In this document: positions 42,814 to 49,937 of the stretch, one piece after another
How positions within the stretch are numbered: position 1 is the stretch's first letter
How the letters are laid out: the number at the start of each line of letters is the position of its first letter
Assembly (NCBI GenBank): GCA_013141055.1
Contig: JABFRS010000001.1
Span: forward strand, 3,155,319-3,219,318
Direction of reading: 5' to 3'
Source: Cyclobacteriaceae bacterium
Lineage (GTDB): Bacteria; Bacteroidota; Bacteroidia; Cytophagales; Cyclobacteriaceae
Length of the DNA: 64,000 nucleotides
Position numbers and translations under genes: made by a program
The notes under the pieces: generated by a model
Database searches by the model: none
Told to the model about the DNA's origin: nothing
Seen by the model: the letters and a program-made list of their open reading frames with translations, nothing else

Positions 42814-43479
42814 ATGGGAAAAATTAAGCTTTTACTAGTAGATGATCACAAACTGATCCGTGAAGGAGTTAAGTCAATGGTGGAAAATACTGAAGATCTC
42901 AGTGTGATTGGATCAGTTTCTTCCGGTGAAGATTCCATTAATGAAGTCCGTGAAAATCGCCCTGATATTATTTTGATGGATATTATGATGGGAGGGATGA
43001 CGGGTATTGAAGCCACTCGATGGATAAAAGAGTTTGATCCTACTATCAAGATCATTCTATTGACAATGGAGATCAGTAAGGAATATGTTTCTGCCGGGAT
43101 CAAATCAGGAGTGGATGGCTACCTCCCGAAAGATGTTGACAGAGACACACTACTTGATGCCATTCGTACAGTCAGTAGTGGTGGCCGTTTTTTCAATGAT
43201 GCAATCCTGAAACTTGTTTTTGAAGATTTCTATTCAAAGGAAAAGCAGAAGAGTTCAGACAAGAAACTTCCGAATGATCTTACTAAAAGAGAATATGAAA
43301 TTCTGGTTCAGGTCGCCACTGGTAAGACAAATAAAGAAGTAGGGGAGACTCTTTTTATCAGCATCAAAACAGTAGAGACGCATAAGACTCACATCATGGA
43401 AAAGCTTGGCCTAAGAAATACAGCAGAAATGGTAAAGTATGCGATCAAAAATAATATAATATCAATTGATAGTCTTTGA
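42814..43479 (+). CDS. LuxR/NarL-type response regulator
   Basis: A 221-aa two-domain regulator: receiver with DD at 10-11 and phosphoacceptor Asp56 (LMDIMMGG), then a C-terminal LuxR helix-turn-helix (about 155-215; LTKREYEILVQVATGKTNKEV, ISIKTVETHKTHIMEKLGL). It is the only DNA-binding regulator of the signalling cluster. It is divergent from the Cache/PAS kinase with 256 bases between, which suggests they form a pair. No sigma-54 activator domain is present, so it cannot be the enhancer-binding protein of the stress sites. Confidence 0.93.
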   Translation: MGKIKLLLVDDHKLIREGVKSMVENTEDLSVIGSVSSGEDSINEVRENRPDIILMDIMMGGMTGIEATRWIKEFDPTIKIILLTMEISKEYVSAGIKSGVDGYLPKDVDRDTLLDAIRTVSSGGRFFNDAILKLVFEDFYSKEKQKSSDKKLPNDLTKREYEILVQVATGKTNKEVGETLFISIKTVETHKTHIMEKLGLRNTAEMVKYAIKNNIISIDSL

Positions 43480-43564
43480 CTTATTTGATCACCTTTAACA
43501 GCCTTTTTTCTTTTCCACCCAATTGAAACCGCTTCACGTAGCTAAGTCTAAGGTTACCGGTATT

Positions 43565-44473
43565 CTATGAAGCTTCGCGTATTCCGTCACCAAGCCTGAC
43601 ATTATTGTTTATATAAATAACTTGAAGGGCCCAGTGTTCGCTATTATAACCTGTTACCAGCCTGAAAAATGTATTTGGGCTTACCCCTGAAGACACTGAA
43701 CTTCCATCACTGTTTTTAAGTGTTGTATTACTGTAATCAACACTTGCCGATGCTGAGCCTGTTAGAAAGAAATGCTCTTTGATCACGAGTGTGTAAGCAT
43801 AACCGAGATTTACGCCTATTTCAAAGAAATCCACATTAGATTCAACAGTTGTATTGTCAATAACCGTAGGAACAATTGTACTGTCGCCTCTGATCCTTCC
43901 TGAATAGGTTTCAACTCCGACCAATATAGTTCCTGCTGATTTTTTTTGCCACTCATTCTGTAAGTACATAGCCTGGGCAGAGAATCGCTTATTGTTTACG
44001 ATGTATTGTAGCGATCCGCCGAACATTGTCACCTTAAGATCAGGTCTTGAATAGTATTGATCGCTGCCAGAGGCTGTTCCTTTGGGAAACAAGTAAAAAC
44101 CTTTGTAAAACTGGCCGACAAGGTCAAACGTAAATCTCTGAGAGTATTTATGGAATTGAAGATCCAGATAACTTGTCTTTCCCTGACCTTCATCAGGATT
44201 GAGATAGCCAATTCCTGTTGCAATGTTGAATGTTGCCCATTTATAGCTCGCCCCAATTCCGAAATTAACTTTTGCGTTGGGTATATAATTTATTGTGTAA
44301 GGAGTTTTCTCATTTTTTAAAGTCAGAGCTGTATACTTCTGTGAGAGAAATGCTCTTCCGGTAATTAAATGCGTGTAAGAAGCATAATAGGTAGAATCAT
44401 GCTGGGCTTGAGTACCATGGCTGCTAATAATAATCAGAAGGAAAATAAAAATAACGGATTTGATTCTACCCAT
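43565..44473 (-). CDS. Predicted outer-membrane barrel protein (hypothetical)
   Basis: A protein of about 302 residues from the Met at 44473 (MGRIKSVIF), with signal peptide FLLIIISSHGTQA. A Met ten codons upstream would overlap the neighbouring SDR gene and add a non-signal prefix. The mature part is short amphipathic strands rich in Tyr and Gly (SYKWATFNIATGIGYLN, FEIGVNLGYAYTL), so it is probably a 12-strand barrel. I do not recognise a family. It starts four bases after the SDR stop, so it may be in that operon. Confidence 0.7.
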   Translation of the reverse strand: MGRIKSVIFIFLLIIISSHGTQAQHDSTYYASYTHLITGRAFLSQKYTALTLKNEKTPYTINYIPNAKVNFGIGASYKWATFNIATGIGYLNPDEGQGKTSYLDLQFHKYSQRFTFDLVGQFYKGFYLFPKGTASGSDQYYSRPDLKVTMFGGSLQYIVNNKRFSAQAMYLQNEWQKKSAGTILVGVETYSGRIRGDSTIVPTVIDNTTVESNVDFFEIGVNLGYAYTLVIKEHFFLTGSASASVDYSNTTLKNSDGSSVSSGVSPNTFFRLVTGYNSEHWALQVIYINNNVRLGDGIREAS

Positions 44474-44477
44474 TCTG

Positions 44478-45239
44478 TTATTGTGCAAGGTATCCACCAT
44501 CAATTTCGAGTGCCGTACCTGTTATAAAACTACTGTCATCAGATGCCAGGAAAAGAAAACTCTTAGCGACCTCTTCAGGTTTTCCGAAGCGCTTCAATGG
44601 ATGAAGCTCTGTAATTTGTCTTTTAACCTTTTCATTATCGGTAATTCCTCCTTTTGTAAGCAAGGGAGTTTCAATAAATCCCGGGCAGATAGCATTGACT
44701 CTTATGTTGTCTGAAGCATACTCCAGAGCAGCTGTCTGTGTAAGGCCAATAATTCCATGCTTGGAGGCAACGTATGCGGCTGAATTTGCAAACCCAACTT
44801 TACCATGAATGGATGACATGTTAATAATAGTACCACTTTTCTGTGATGACATCTGCTTAAGTTGATATCTCATGCAATTAAAAACGCTTGTGAGATTTAT
44901 GTGGATAATGCTGTTCCATTCTTCTTCTTTCGTCTCAACAATTTTTTCCCCACCACCGCCAACACCAGCGTTGTTTAATGCAACATCAAGAGAACCAAAC
45001 TTTTCGATGACAGTCGTAATAACAGCGGCAATCTGATCAGCCTTTGTTACATCACACTCCAGAAATATTGATTTATCATTTTCTGCTTTTATTTCCAGCA
45101 TCGCTGAATCATATGCTACCGACTTAATATCAACTACTACTACGTTTGCTCCTTCGGCAGCTGCTATTACAGCAGATGCCTTTCCTATCCCTGATAGTCC
45201 ACCAGTAATTAATACAGTCTTGTTCTCAAGTTTCTTCAT
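44478..45239 (-). CDS. Short-chain dehydrogenase/reductase
   Basis: A 253-aa classical SDR: cofactor motif TGGLSGIGKA (about 11-20), NNAG, catalytic Ser in NMSSIHG, YVASK with Tyr and Lys, and the C-terminal TGTALEIDGGYLAQ. An acidic residue at the end of the second strand (VVVVDIK) favours NAD(H). The substrate cannot be inferred; 2,5-diketo acid, glucose and acyl reductases all look alike at this level. It is the first gene of an apparent two-gene unit with the barrel protein. Confidence 0.92.
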   Translation of the reverse strand: MKKLENKTVLITGGLSGIGKASAVIAAAEGANVVVVDIKSVAYDSAMLEIKAENDKSIFLECDVTKADQIAAVITTVIEKFGSLDVALNNAGVGGGGEKIVETKEEEWNSIIHINLTSVFNCMRYQLKQMSSQKSGTIINMSSIHGKVGFANSAAYVASKHGIIGLTQTAALEYASDNIRVNAICPGFIETPLLTKGGITDNEKVKRQITELHPLKRFGKPEEVAKSFLFLASDDSSFITGTALEIDGGYLAQ

Positions 45240-45252
45240 GATGCTTTAAATT

Positions 45253-45284
45253 AACAACCCACCTGATGGATCAGGCAGGTTGTT
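45253..45284 (-). terminator. Terminator-like hairpin after the OmpA-family gene
   Basis: Reading leftwards, AACAACC and CCTGA pair with TCAGG and GGTTGTT around a short loop and small internal bulge. The T tract after it is weak (AATTT). It lies 35-66 bases past the stop of the OmpA-family gene. Confidence 0.45.
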
Positions 45285-45318
45285 TAAAATGACTTCTTAA
45301 AAAATGCTTTACTCCTTC

Positions 45319-46002
45319 TTACTGACCTAACTCTCCCTTTTCAGCAAGCTTTTGCATTTTCTTGTTGGCATAGATTGCGACCTCTACACGTCTGTTTTCA
45401 GAATCTGTTGTTGAAATAGGTTGCGTTTCACCATAACCGGTAGTGGTCACTCTGCTGCCTTTTACTCCAAGTGATTCGAGGTAATCAGAAACAGCATTCG
45501 CTCTTTTCTTTGAAAGTTGCATATTATAGTCATCCTTACCAGTGGCATCCGTGTGACCTTCTACCAAAACGTTTGTATCATCATACTTATTAAGGGTTTT
45601 GGCAAGTGAGTTAAGATTTTCCTTTGTTGAGGAATTCAATACATATGAGTCAAGAGCAAACATAAGACCTGAATCGAATGTGATCTTGATACCTTCTCCG
45701 ACACGTTCTACATTGGCTCCTTTAAGATCATTTTTCAATTCCTCAGCTTGCTTGTCCATATGACGACCAATGATCGCTCCGGTTGCTCCGCCTACACCAG
45801 CACCAATAATGGCACCTACTGCAGTATTATTAGAACCTTTCCCGATCAATCCACCAATAACGGCACCTGCACCAGCACCAATGGCTGTTCCTTTTGCTGT
45901 ATTGGAGGCTTTGCATCCACCCAGAATTACTTGCATGGTAAAAATTATTACTGTCAACCAGATTCCGGTTTGCAGCTTTGAATTTAGATTTTTCATAATC
46001 AA
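45319..46002 (-). CDS. OmpA-family lipoprotein with glycine-zipper domain
   Basis: A 227-aa lipoprotein: signal with lipobox VILGGC (Cys30), then a glycine-zipper segment (about 37-78; GTAIGAGAGAVIGGLIGKGS, GAIIGAGVGGATGAIIG) and a C-terminal OmpA domain that binds peptidoglycan (VLVEGHTDATGKDDYN, LSKKRANAV). This combination is common in Bacteroidota outer-membrane stress proteins. It has a sigma-54-like promoter and palindrome upstream and its own terminator-like hairpin. Confidence 0.92.
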   Translation of the reverse strand: MIMKNLNSKLQTGIWLTVIIFTMQVILGGCKASNTAKGTAIGAGAGAVIGGLIGKGSNNTAVGAIIGAGVGGATGAIIGRHMDKQAEELKNDLKGANVERVGEGIKITFDSGLMFALDSYVLNSSTKENLNSLAKTLNKYDDTNVLVEGHTDATGKDDYNMQLSKKRANAVSDYLESLGVKGSRVTTTGYGETQPISTTDSENRRVEVAIYANKKMQKLAEKGELGQ

Positions 46003-46024
46003 TGTCTTTTTTGATTCAGCTTAT

Positions 46025-46039
46025 TAAAGAATAATGCCA
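46025..46039 (-). promoter_or_regulatory. Sigma-54-like promoter of the OmpA/glycine-zipper gene
   Basis: Reading leftwards, TGGCATTATTCTTTA has TGGCA and TTTA, 36 bases before the start codon. Its GG is 59.5 bp from the palindrome centre at 46090-46105. Confidence 0.55.
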
Positions 46040-46089
46040 GACGGAATTAATCTAAAAAAACAGATTGCTTGAAGTGGAATTAAATCTTT

Positions 46090-46105
46090 GTGTAATAATT
46101 TCCCC
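46090..46105 (-). promoter_or_regulatory. Palindromic operator upstream of the OmpA/glycine-zipper gene
   Basis: Reading leftwards, GGGGAAATTATTACAC has a perfect GGGGAA half and a degenerate TTCTAC half (TTACAC). It lies 87 bases before the start codon. Confidence 0.45.
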
Positions 46106-46132
46106 GAAGAATTTATGGATTGCAATAAGGAA

Positions 46133-47113
46133 TTAATTTCCCATTGACTGATTTTGAATAGATGCTAACTGAACAATCTTCTCATACTCTGATGGAGTAA
46201 GATCATTATAAAAATAATGGATAGGATTGATCTGCATTCCATTTAAGACAACCTCATAATGTAAATGTGGTGCAGTAGATTGTCCTGTATTCCCAACGAA
46301 TGCGATGGGTTCGCCTCTTGAGATATGATCTCCGGTCTTTACAATGAAATCTTTCAAATGCGCATATCGTGTCTGATAGCCGAAACCGTGGTCGATGATG
46401 ACCATCTTGCCATAGCCAACAAAAGCTGTGTCTGCAGCGATGACAACACCATCAGCAGTTGAATAAATGGGAGTTCCTTCCGGTGCTGAGAAATCAATTC
46501 CCTGGTGCATTTTGATCACTTTATAAAAAGGGTGCAATCTTGGACCGAATCCTGAGGCGAGTGCAGTTAAATGCTGATTAGAGATTGGTTGAATAGCAGG
46601 TATTGCTGCGAAAAGTTTTTGCTTATCATTCGCAATTCTTAATAATTCATCCTGTGAGATTGATTCTATATAGATCTTTCTTCTTACTTTATCGATCTTC
46701 TCATGTAGTTCAGCAATGTATTCAGCGTTCTTGATTTTCTTCGCACGGATATCTGAGTAACGGTCTCTTCCACCAACACCACCTTTTCTTACTGCAGGAT
46801 CGATGGGTTCTGTACCAAGAACAGCGCGGTAAACGTAGTCGTCCCTTTTCTCAATAGAAGTTAGTGCGTCGTTAAGATTATTGATCTTGTTATTCAGTTC
46901 TGCATAGCTTACTTCAAGATCTTTTAAATCATTTTTCAGTTTCAGTTCATTAGGCATTTCGAAAAAACTGATGTATAAATAGAATAAGCTGAATGCTCCA
47001 ACCACTACCATGACCGTTGTGCGAATGGCTTTTAATATTTTATGCCAAATTCCGTACTCCACCCGAGTGTATCGTGATGTTGAAGGATCGTAGTAATAAA
47101 ATACTTTGGTCAT
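46133..47113 (-). CDS. M23-family cell-wall peptidase (LytM-like)
   Basis: A 326-aa membrane-anchored protein. One helix at about 31-50 is followed by a coiled coil (about 55-95; KNDLKDLEVSYAELNNKINN) and a C-terminal M23 domain. The zinc ligands are the His and Asp of HQGIDFSAPEG and the HLHYE motif. It probably cuts peptidoglycan cross-links or, like other coiled-coil LytM proteins, activates amidases. It starts behind a 329-base gap; a TGGCAC at 47237-47251 points to it but lacks a proper -12. Confidence 0.92.
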   Translation of the reverse strand: MTKVFYYYDPSTSRYTRVEYGIWHKILKAIRTTVMVVVGAFSLFYLYISFFEMPNELKLKNDLKDLEVSYAELNNKINNLNDALTSIEKRDDYVYRAVLGTEPIDPAVRKGGVGGRDRYSDIRAKKIKNAEYIAELHEKIDKVRRKIYIESISQDELLRIANDKQKLFAAIPAIQPISNQHLTALASGFGPRLHPFYKVIKMHQGIDFSAPEGTPIYSTADGVVIAADTAFVGYGKMVIIDHGFGYQTRYAHLKDFIVKTGDHISRGEPIAFVGNTGQSTAPHLHYEVVLNGMQINPIHYFYNDLTPSEYEKIVQLASIQNQSMGN

Positions 47114-47327
47114 AACTGTTAATTTTTTTACAGAGATCGAAAAAAATGCAGCCGTTAAGCTGCATTTTGAAGAAGCGTAACCTGTAAACGAAATGCTCCT
47201 TTTGAGTTAACCTAAATATGCCTTGCAGTCTAACTAAAAATAAGTGTGCCAGTAGTCCAACTATGACCTCTTATCGGGAAAATCACATGAATTCAATTGT
47301 GAAATTCATTTGCAGGATTCTTAAACT

Positions 47328-47343
47328 GGGGAATTAATTCTAC
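47328..47343 (+). promoter_or_regulatory. Palindromic operator upstream of the 100-aa surface protein
   Basis: GGGGAATTAATTCTAC, with CGGGG following, is nearly the reverse complement of the site at 16199. It is 99 bases before the start codon and 59.5 bp from the GG of the promoter. Confidence 0.6.
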
Positions 47344-47393
47344 GGGGTAAGGGATTTCCCTACTATGAAGTCGTTTGTGTGACCTCCTTCGAG

Positions 47394-47408
47394 TGGCACG
47401 AGAATTTG
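47394..47408 (+). promoter_or_regulatory. Sigma-54-like promoter of the 100-aa protein operon
   Basis: TGGCACGAGAATTTG matches the -24 consensus TGGCACG fully. The -12 is TTTG instead of TTGC. It lies 48 bases before the start codon. Confidence 0.55.
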
Positions 47409-47442
47409 ACAATACTGTTCATAACCCTTTAAAACAACTAAA

Positions 47443-47745
47443 ATGAAAAACTTGATCAAGACCTCCCTCTTTCTGGCTACTATAGCTCTTGCTACTCCTT
47501 CTTATTCTATGAATACAACTACTCCTGTTGCCACTGCTGCTCAGCCAATGAATTCTGACGCTTCACAGCTTGCCAATCGGTTAGAGGAAATCAACGCGAT
47601 GGATAAGGATGGTTTGTCAAGACCTGAGAAACGTGAATTGAGAAGAGAAGTAAGAGCAATCAAGAAAACCCAGGATAGCGGCGGCGTCTATATCTCTGTA
47701 GGTGGTCTTCTCTTGATTATTATTCTTCTGATTATTCTTCTTTAA
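47443..47745 (+). CDS. Small exported protein with C-terminal membrane helix (100 aa)
   Basis: A 100-aa protein: signal peptide (LIKTSLFLATIALATPSYS), a charged helix (LANRLEEINAMDKDGL, EKRELRREVRAIKK), then GGVYISVGGLLLIIILLIILL as a C-terminal membrane anchor. Proteins of this form are common in Bacteroidota and unnamed. The charged helix would lie in the periplasm. It is followed by a barrel gene, and both probably use the sigma-54-like promoter upstream. Confidence 0.75.
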   Translation: MKNLIKTSLFLATIALATPSYSMNTTTPVATAAQPMNSDASQLANRLEEINAMDKDGLSRPEKRELRREVRAIKKTQDSGGVYISVGGLLLIIILLIILL

Positions 47746-47777
47746 GGTAAGGAAGAACTTTAAAGAATTTCAGGTTT

Positions 47778-47801
47778 AGGGTCCATTTTGAATTGGACCT
47801 T
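47778..47801 (+). terminator. Weak hairpin between the 100-aa and barrel genes
   Basis: GGTCCA (47780-47785) and TGGACC (47794-47799) form a 6-bp stem, extended by G-U and A-U pairs. Only ACACTTTAATT follows, so it may attenuate rather than end transcription. Confidence 0.3.
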
Positions 47802-47833
47802 ACACTTTAATTAAATCAACTAAAAATAGAATT

Positions 47834-48340
47834 ATGAAGAAGTTATTGATTGTTTGCTCTGTTGCATTCCTCGGGTTGTTATCAACTACACAGGTCAATG
47901 CTCAGGCAATGAACCAAACTTATAATACAGCACTTGGTGTTAAAGTATGGGGTGATGGAGGTGGTATAACCTTTAAGCATTTTGTGAAAACCGATCGTGC
48001 ATTTGAAGCGATAGGATATTTCTGGAGTCGCGGGGCGAGAATCACAGGACTGTATGAATTTCATTTTGATTTTCCTGATGCACCGGGATTGCAGTGGTAT
48101 GTTGGTCCAGGAGCTCACGTTGGCTTTTACAATAATCGTTACTATGACAATAACCCAAATAACTACCCGAATTCTTCCGCTGCATTTGTGGGACTTGATG
48201 GCGTTTTAGGTCTTGATTATAAGTTTGACGGGGTCCCTATTAATCTTTCGCTTGATTGGCAGCCATCCTTTGAATTTGGAGATGGACGTGGTTTTTACGG
48301 TGGATGGGGTGGTCTTGGTATCAGATATACTTTCAATTAG
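47834..48340 (+). CDS. Predicted small outer-membrane barrel protein (168 aa)
   Basis: A 168-aa protein with a signal peptide ending TQVNAQA, then eight short amphipathic strands rich in Gly, Tyr and Phe (GDGGGITFKHFV, LQWYVGPGAHVGFYNNRYYD, GFYGGWGGLGIRYTFN), ending in an aromatic-Asn pair as barrels do. An 8-strand barrel of the OmpX/OmpW size class is likely. Function is unknown. It is 88 bases behind the 100-aa gene, with a strong terminator after it. Confidence 0.75.
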   Translation: MKKLLIVCSVAFLGLLSTTQVNAQAMNQTYNTALGVKVWGDGGGITFKHFVKTDRAFEAIGYFWSRGARITGLYEFHFDFPDAPGLQWYVGPGAHVGFYNNRYYDNNPNNYPNSSAAFVGLDGVLGLDYKFDGVPINLSLDWQPSFEFGDGRGFYGGWGGLGIRYTFN

Positions 48341-48344
48341 AAAT

Positions 48345-48374
48345 AAAAAAAGAGGCATTCAGCCTCTTTTTTTT
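48345..48374. terminator. Bidirectional terminator between convergent genes
   Basis: A run of A, a 6-bp stem (AGAGGC 48351-48356, GCCTCT 48362-48367) with loop ATTCA, and a run of T. The A and T flanks also pair, so it works in both directions, for the barrel gene and the leftward operon. Confidence 0.88.
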
Positions 48375-48388
48375 GCCCGCATTTTCCT

Positions 48389-48826
48389 TTAGAGAGGCGT
48401 TCTCTTTTCCTCTTTATTAGCATCAGCGTTACGCTCAACTCCTTCCGTAGTGGTGTTTTTATTAAGTAGATCATACGCCGAAGCATATGTATAGGCTTTC
48501 TTGCCAATGATTGTTATGGGAGTATTCAGGAGAATAGGCTCATGTTTTAAAGTGATCAAAAGATCGTTATCACTCATCCCATTCATCATTTTAGGATTAC
48601 TGGACTCGAATCTGTCTTTATAAGTCGGATCAATAAGGGCCTTTACGTTAACATTCATCTTTGTTGCTATCTCTGCAAGTTGAGTTTCTGTCAATGCTTC
48701 CTTTTTAAGATCCAGGGTCTTTACCTTATAAGTCTGTATTGTTTCTATAAAAGCACGGGCTTTTTTGTCATCATTTTTGTCAGAATGATAAATGAATGTT
48801 AATTCGTTGGGCTCATTTTCTATCAT
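48389..48826 (-). CDS. ArsC/Spx-like thioredoxin-fold protein lacking cysteine
   Basis: A 145-aa protein with the ArsC-family pattern: an initial beta strand and turn (TFIYHSDKNDDKKARAFIET), a mixed middle (TLDLKKEALTETQLAEIATKM) and the late strand region (LLITLKHEPILLNTPITIIGKKAYTY), which fits the cis-Pro segment of that fold. No Cys is present, so it cannot be a reductase. A redox-inactive regulatory role is possible. It is the last gene of an operon with a DUF4142 lipoprotein and a 126-aa exported protein. Confidence 0.7.
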   Translation of the reverse strand: MIENEPNELTFIYHSDKNDDKKARAFIETIQTYKVKTLDLKKEALTETQLAEIATKMNVNVKALIDPTYKDRFESSNPKMMNGMSDNDLLITLKHEPILLNTPITIIGKKAYTYASAYDLLNKNTTTEGVERNADANKEEKRTPL

Positions 48827-48863
48827 GTTGATTCATTTTAGGGTTAGAATGGATAAATAACCA

Positions 48864-49508
48864 TCAGGTTGGTTTTGCAGCCTTCCTTCTGATGCGAATG
48901 CTTTTTACTTTGTCAAGGTGAGTTTCAATTAGAGGAAGATACTGGGACGCGAAATTTCTAACATCAGCATTTTTATAGTCTTTAGCTCTATTGAATTGCC
49001 GGATATCCCTTCGATGATCGATCTTCATCATCTTAATAAACTTCCTGTCAAATTTCCTTGATTCAAGCGCAAGAAGATATTTCAATCCATCCTGTTTATC
49101 TTCACTAATTGTGTCTGGTAACGGAAATGAAAGCTGTTGCGTCAGCCGTTTAAGATTGTTCAGCATTGAGGTCTGATCTTTTATCATCAATGCTCCGTAA
49201 TCTTTTATTTCCTGAGTAGATCCTTTCCTTACTGCAGCTTTGCCCTCTAGAATTCCCATCATGCGTGCATCAGCCGCTTTTAATATAAAATCTGATTCAT
49301 CCTTGGAAAGACTTTGATACTGGATGGTCTTCTTTTCAGATTTCTTGATTGAATCAATTTTTCCTTGCTTTCCTGTGTCGGAAGATTTTGACTTGTTATT
49401 TTCTTTTTTCTCAGTATTCGAACCAGATCCACATCCCAGAAGTATGCAAAATGACCCTGTCAATAAGATTCTAAAGTATGTTCTTTTCATCCTTCTGGAT
49501 AACGTCAT
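48864..49508 (-). CDS. DUF4142 lipoprotein
   Basis: A 214-aa lipoprotein: lipobox LLGC (Cys26), a Lys/Ser-rich linker, then a DUF4142 helical domain (about 65-205; FILKAADARMMGILEGKAAV, EIKDYGALMIKDQTSMLNNL, NADVRNFASQYLPLIETHLDKV). The fold is ferritin-like; a role in stress is suggested by genomic context in the family but not proved. It overlaps the upstream 126-aa gene by four bases, and the ArsC-like gene follows after 37 bases. Confidence 0.88.
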   Translation of the reverse strand: MTLSRRMKRTYFRILLTGSFCILLGCGSGSNTEKKENNKSKSSDTGKQGKIDSIKKSEKKTIQYQSLSKDESDFILKAADARMMGILEGKAAVRKGSTQEIKDYGALMIKDQTSMLNNLKRLTQQLSFPLPDTISEDKQDGLKYLLALESRKFDRKFIKMMKIDHRRDIRQFNRAKDYKNADVRNFASQYLPLIETHLDKVKSIRIRRKAAKPT

Positions 49509-49885
49509 TTTATTTCTTTCCTGATGCGATTGTATTCTCGTCTTGTGGAATTGGTGCTGGTTCTAATCCTGTCTACCGAGGCGGTAGTCCACGCATTTTT
49601 TGCAGTAAGTGAAGTTTCCTGTAAATCAAATTTTACCCTATTTCTGTATTCGACAAGTTCTTTTTGATCTGTTTCCAGCTTTTCTTTTTTGTCACCAGGT
49701 GCTTTGACAATTTTTATGTCGATAAGCTTTATTGTTACGTTGATAGAATCTCTCAACTGCATCAATTCTTTTGAAATCGCAGCACGTTCAAGATTTATAT
49801 CGACGGAGTCGCTCTTCATTTTTTGTGCAGAGCAAATACCCAACGTGCCGACGGTCAGGAATATTAAAATAGCTGTCTTTTTCAT
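49505..49885 (-). CDS. Exported hypothetical protein (126 aa)
   Basis: A 126-aa protein with signal peptide LIFLTVGTLGICSA, followed by helical, highly charged sequence (LERAAISKELMQLRDSIN, DKKEKLETDQKELVEYRNRV) and a basic tail (RREYNRIRKEIK). A periplasmic coiled-coil protein is likely; family unknown. It is the first gene of a three-gene operon, with a sigma-54-like promoter just upstream, and overlaps the DUF4142 gene by four bases. Confidence 0.7.
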   Translation of the reverse strand: MKKTAILIFLTVGTLGICSAQKMKSDSVDINLERAAISKELMQLRDSINVTIKLIDIKIVKAPGDKKEKLETDQKELVEYRNRVKFDLQETSLTAKNAWTTASVDRIRTSTNSTRREYNRIRKEIK

Positions 49886-49910
49886 GATTAGTTTCTTTGC
49901 GGAAATACCT

Positions 49911-49925
49911 TAAAATTCCGTGCCA
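49911..49925 (-). promoter_or_regulatory. Sigma-54-like promoter of the DUF4142 operon
   Basis: Reading leftwards, TGGCACGGAATTTTA has the full -24 TGGCACG and TTTA at -12, 39 bases before the start codon. Only one half-site (TTCCCC, 49978-49983) lies at the expected distance, inside the end of the upstream gene. Confidence 0.5.
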
Positions 49926-49937
49926 TTGGCGTTTTTT

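Larger units (their letters stand above)
47114..47442. other. Divergent intergenic region
   Basis: These 329 bases hold no gene. They contain the palindrome at 47328-47343 and the sigma-54-like promoter at 47394-47408 for the rightward operon. An additional imperfect palindrome lies at 47348-47363 (TAAGGGATTTCCCTAC). Confidence 0.6.

Noticed and set aside
42814-43479. The LuxR-type regulator as the activator of the sigma-54 sites
   Set aside because: It has no AAA+ domain, which sigma-54 activators need.
47237-47251. TGGCAC followed by TTTT on the minus strand, upstream of the M23 peptidase
   Set aside because: The -12 element is absent, the leader would be about 110 bases, and its distance from the palindrome at 47328 (about 85 bp) does not fit the others.
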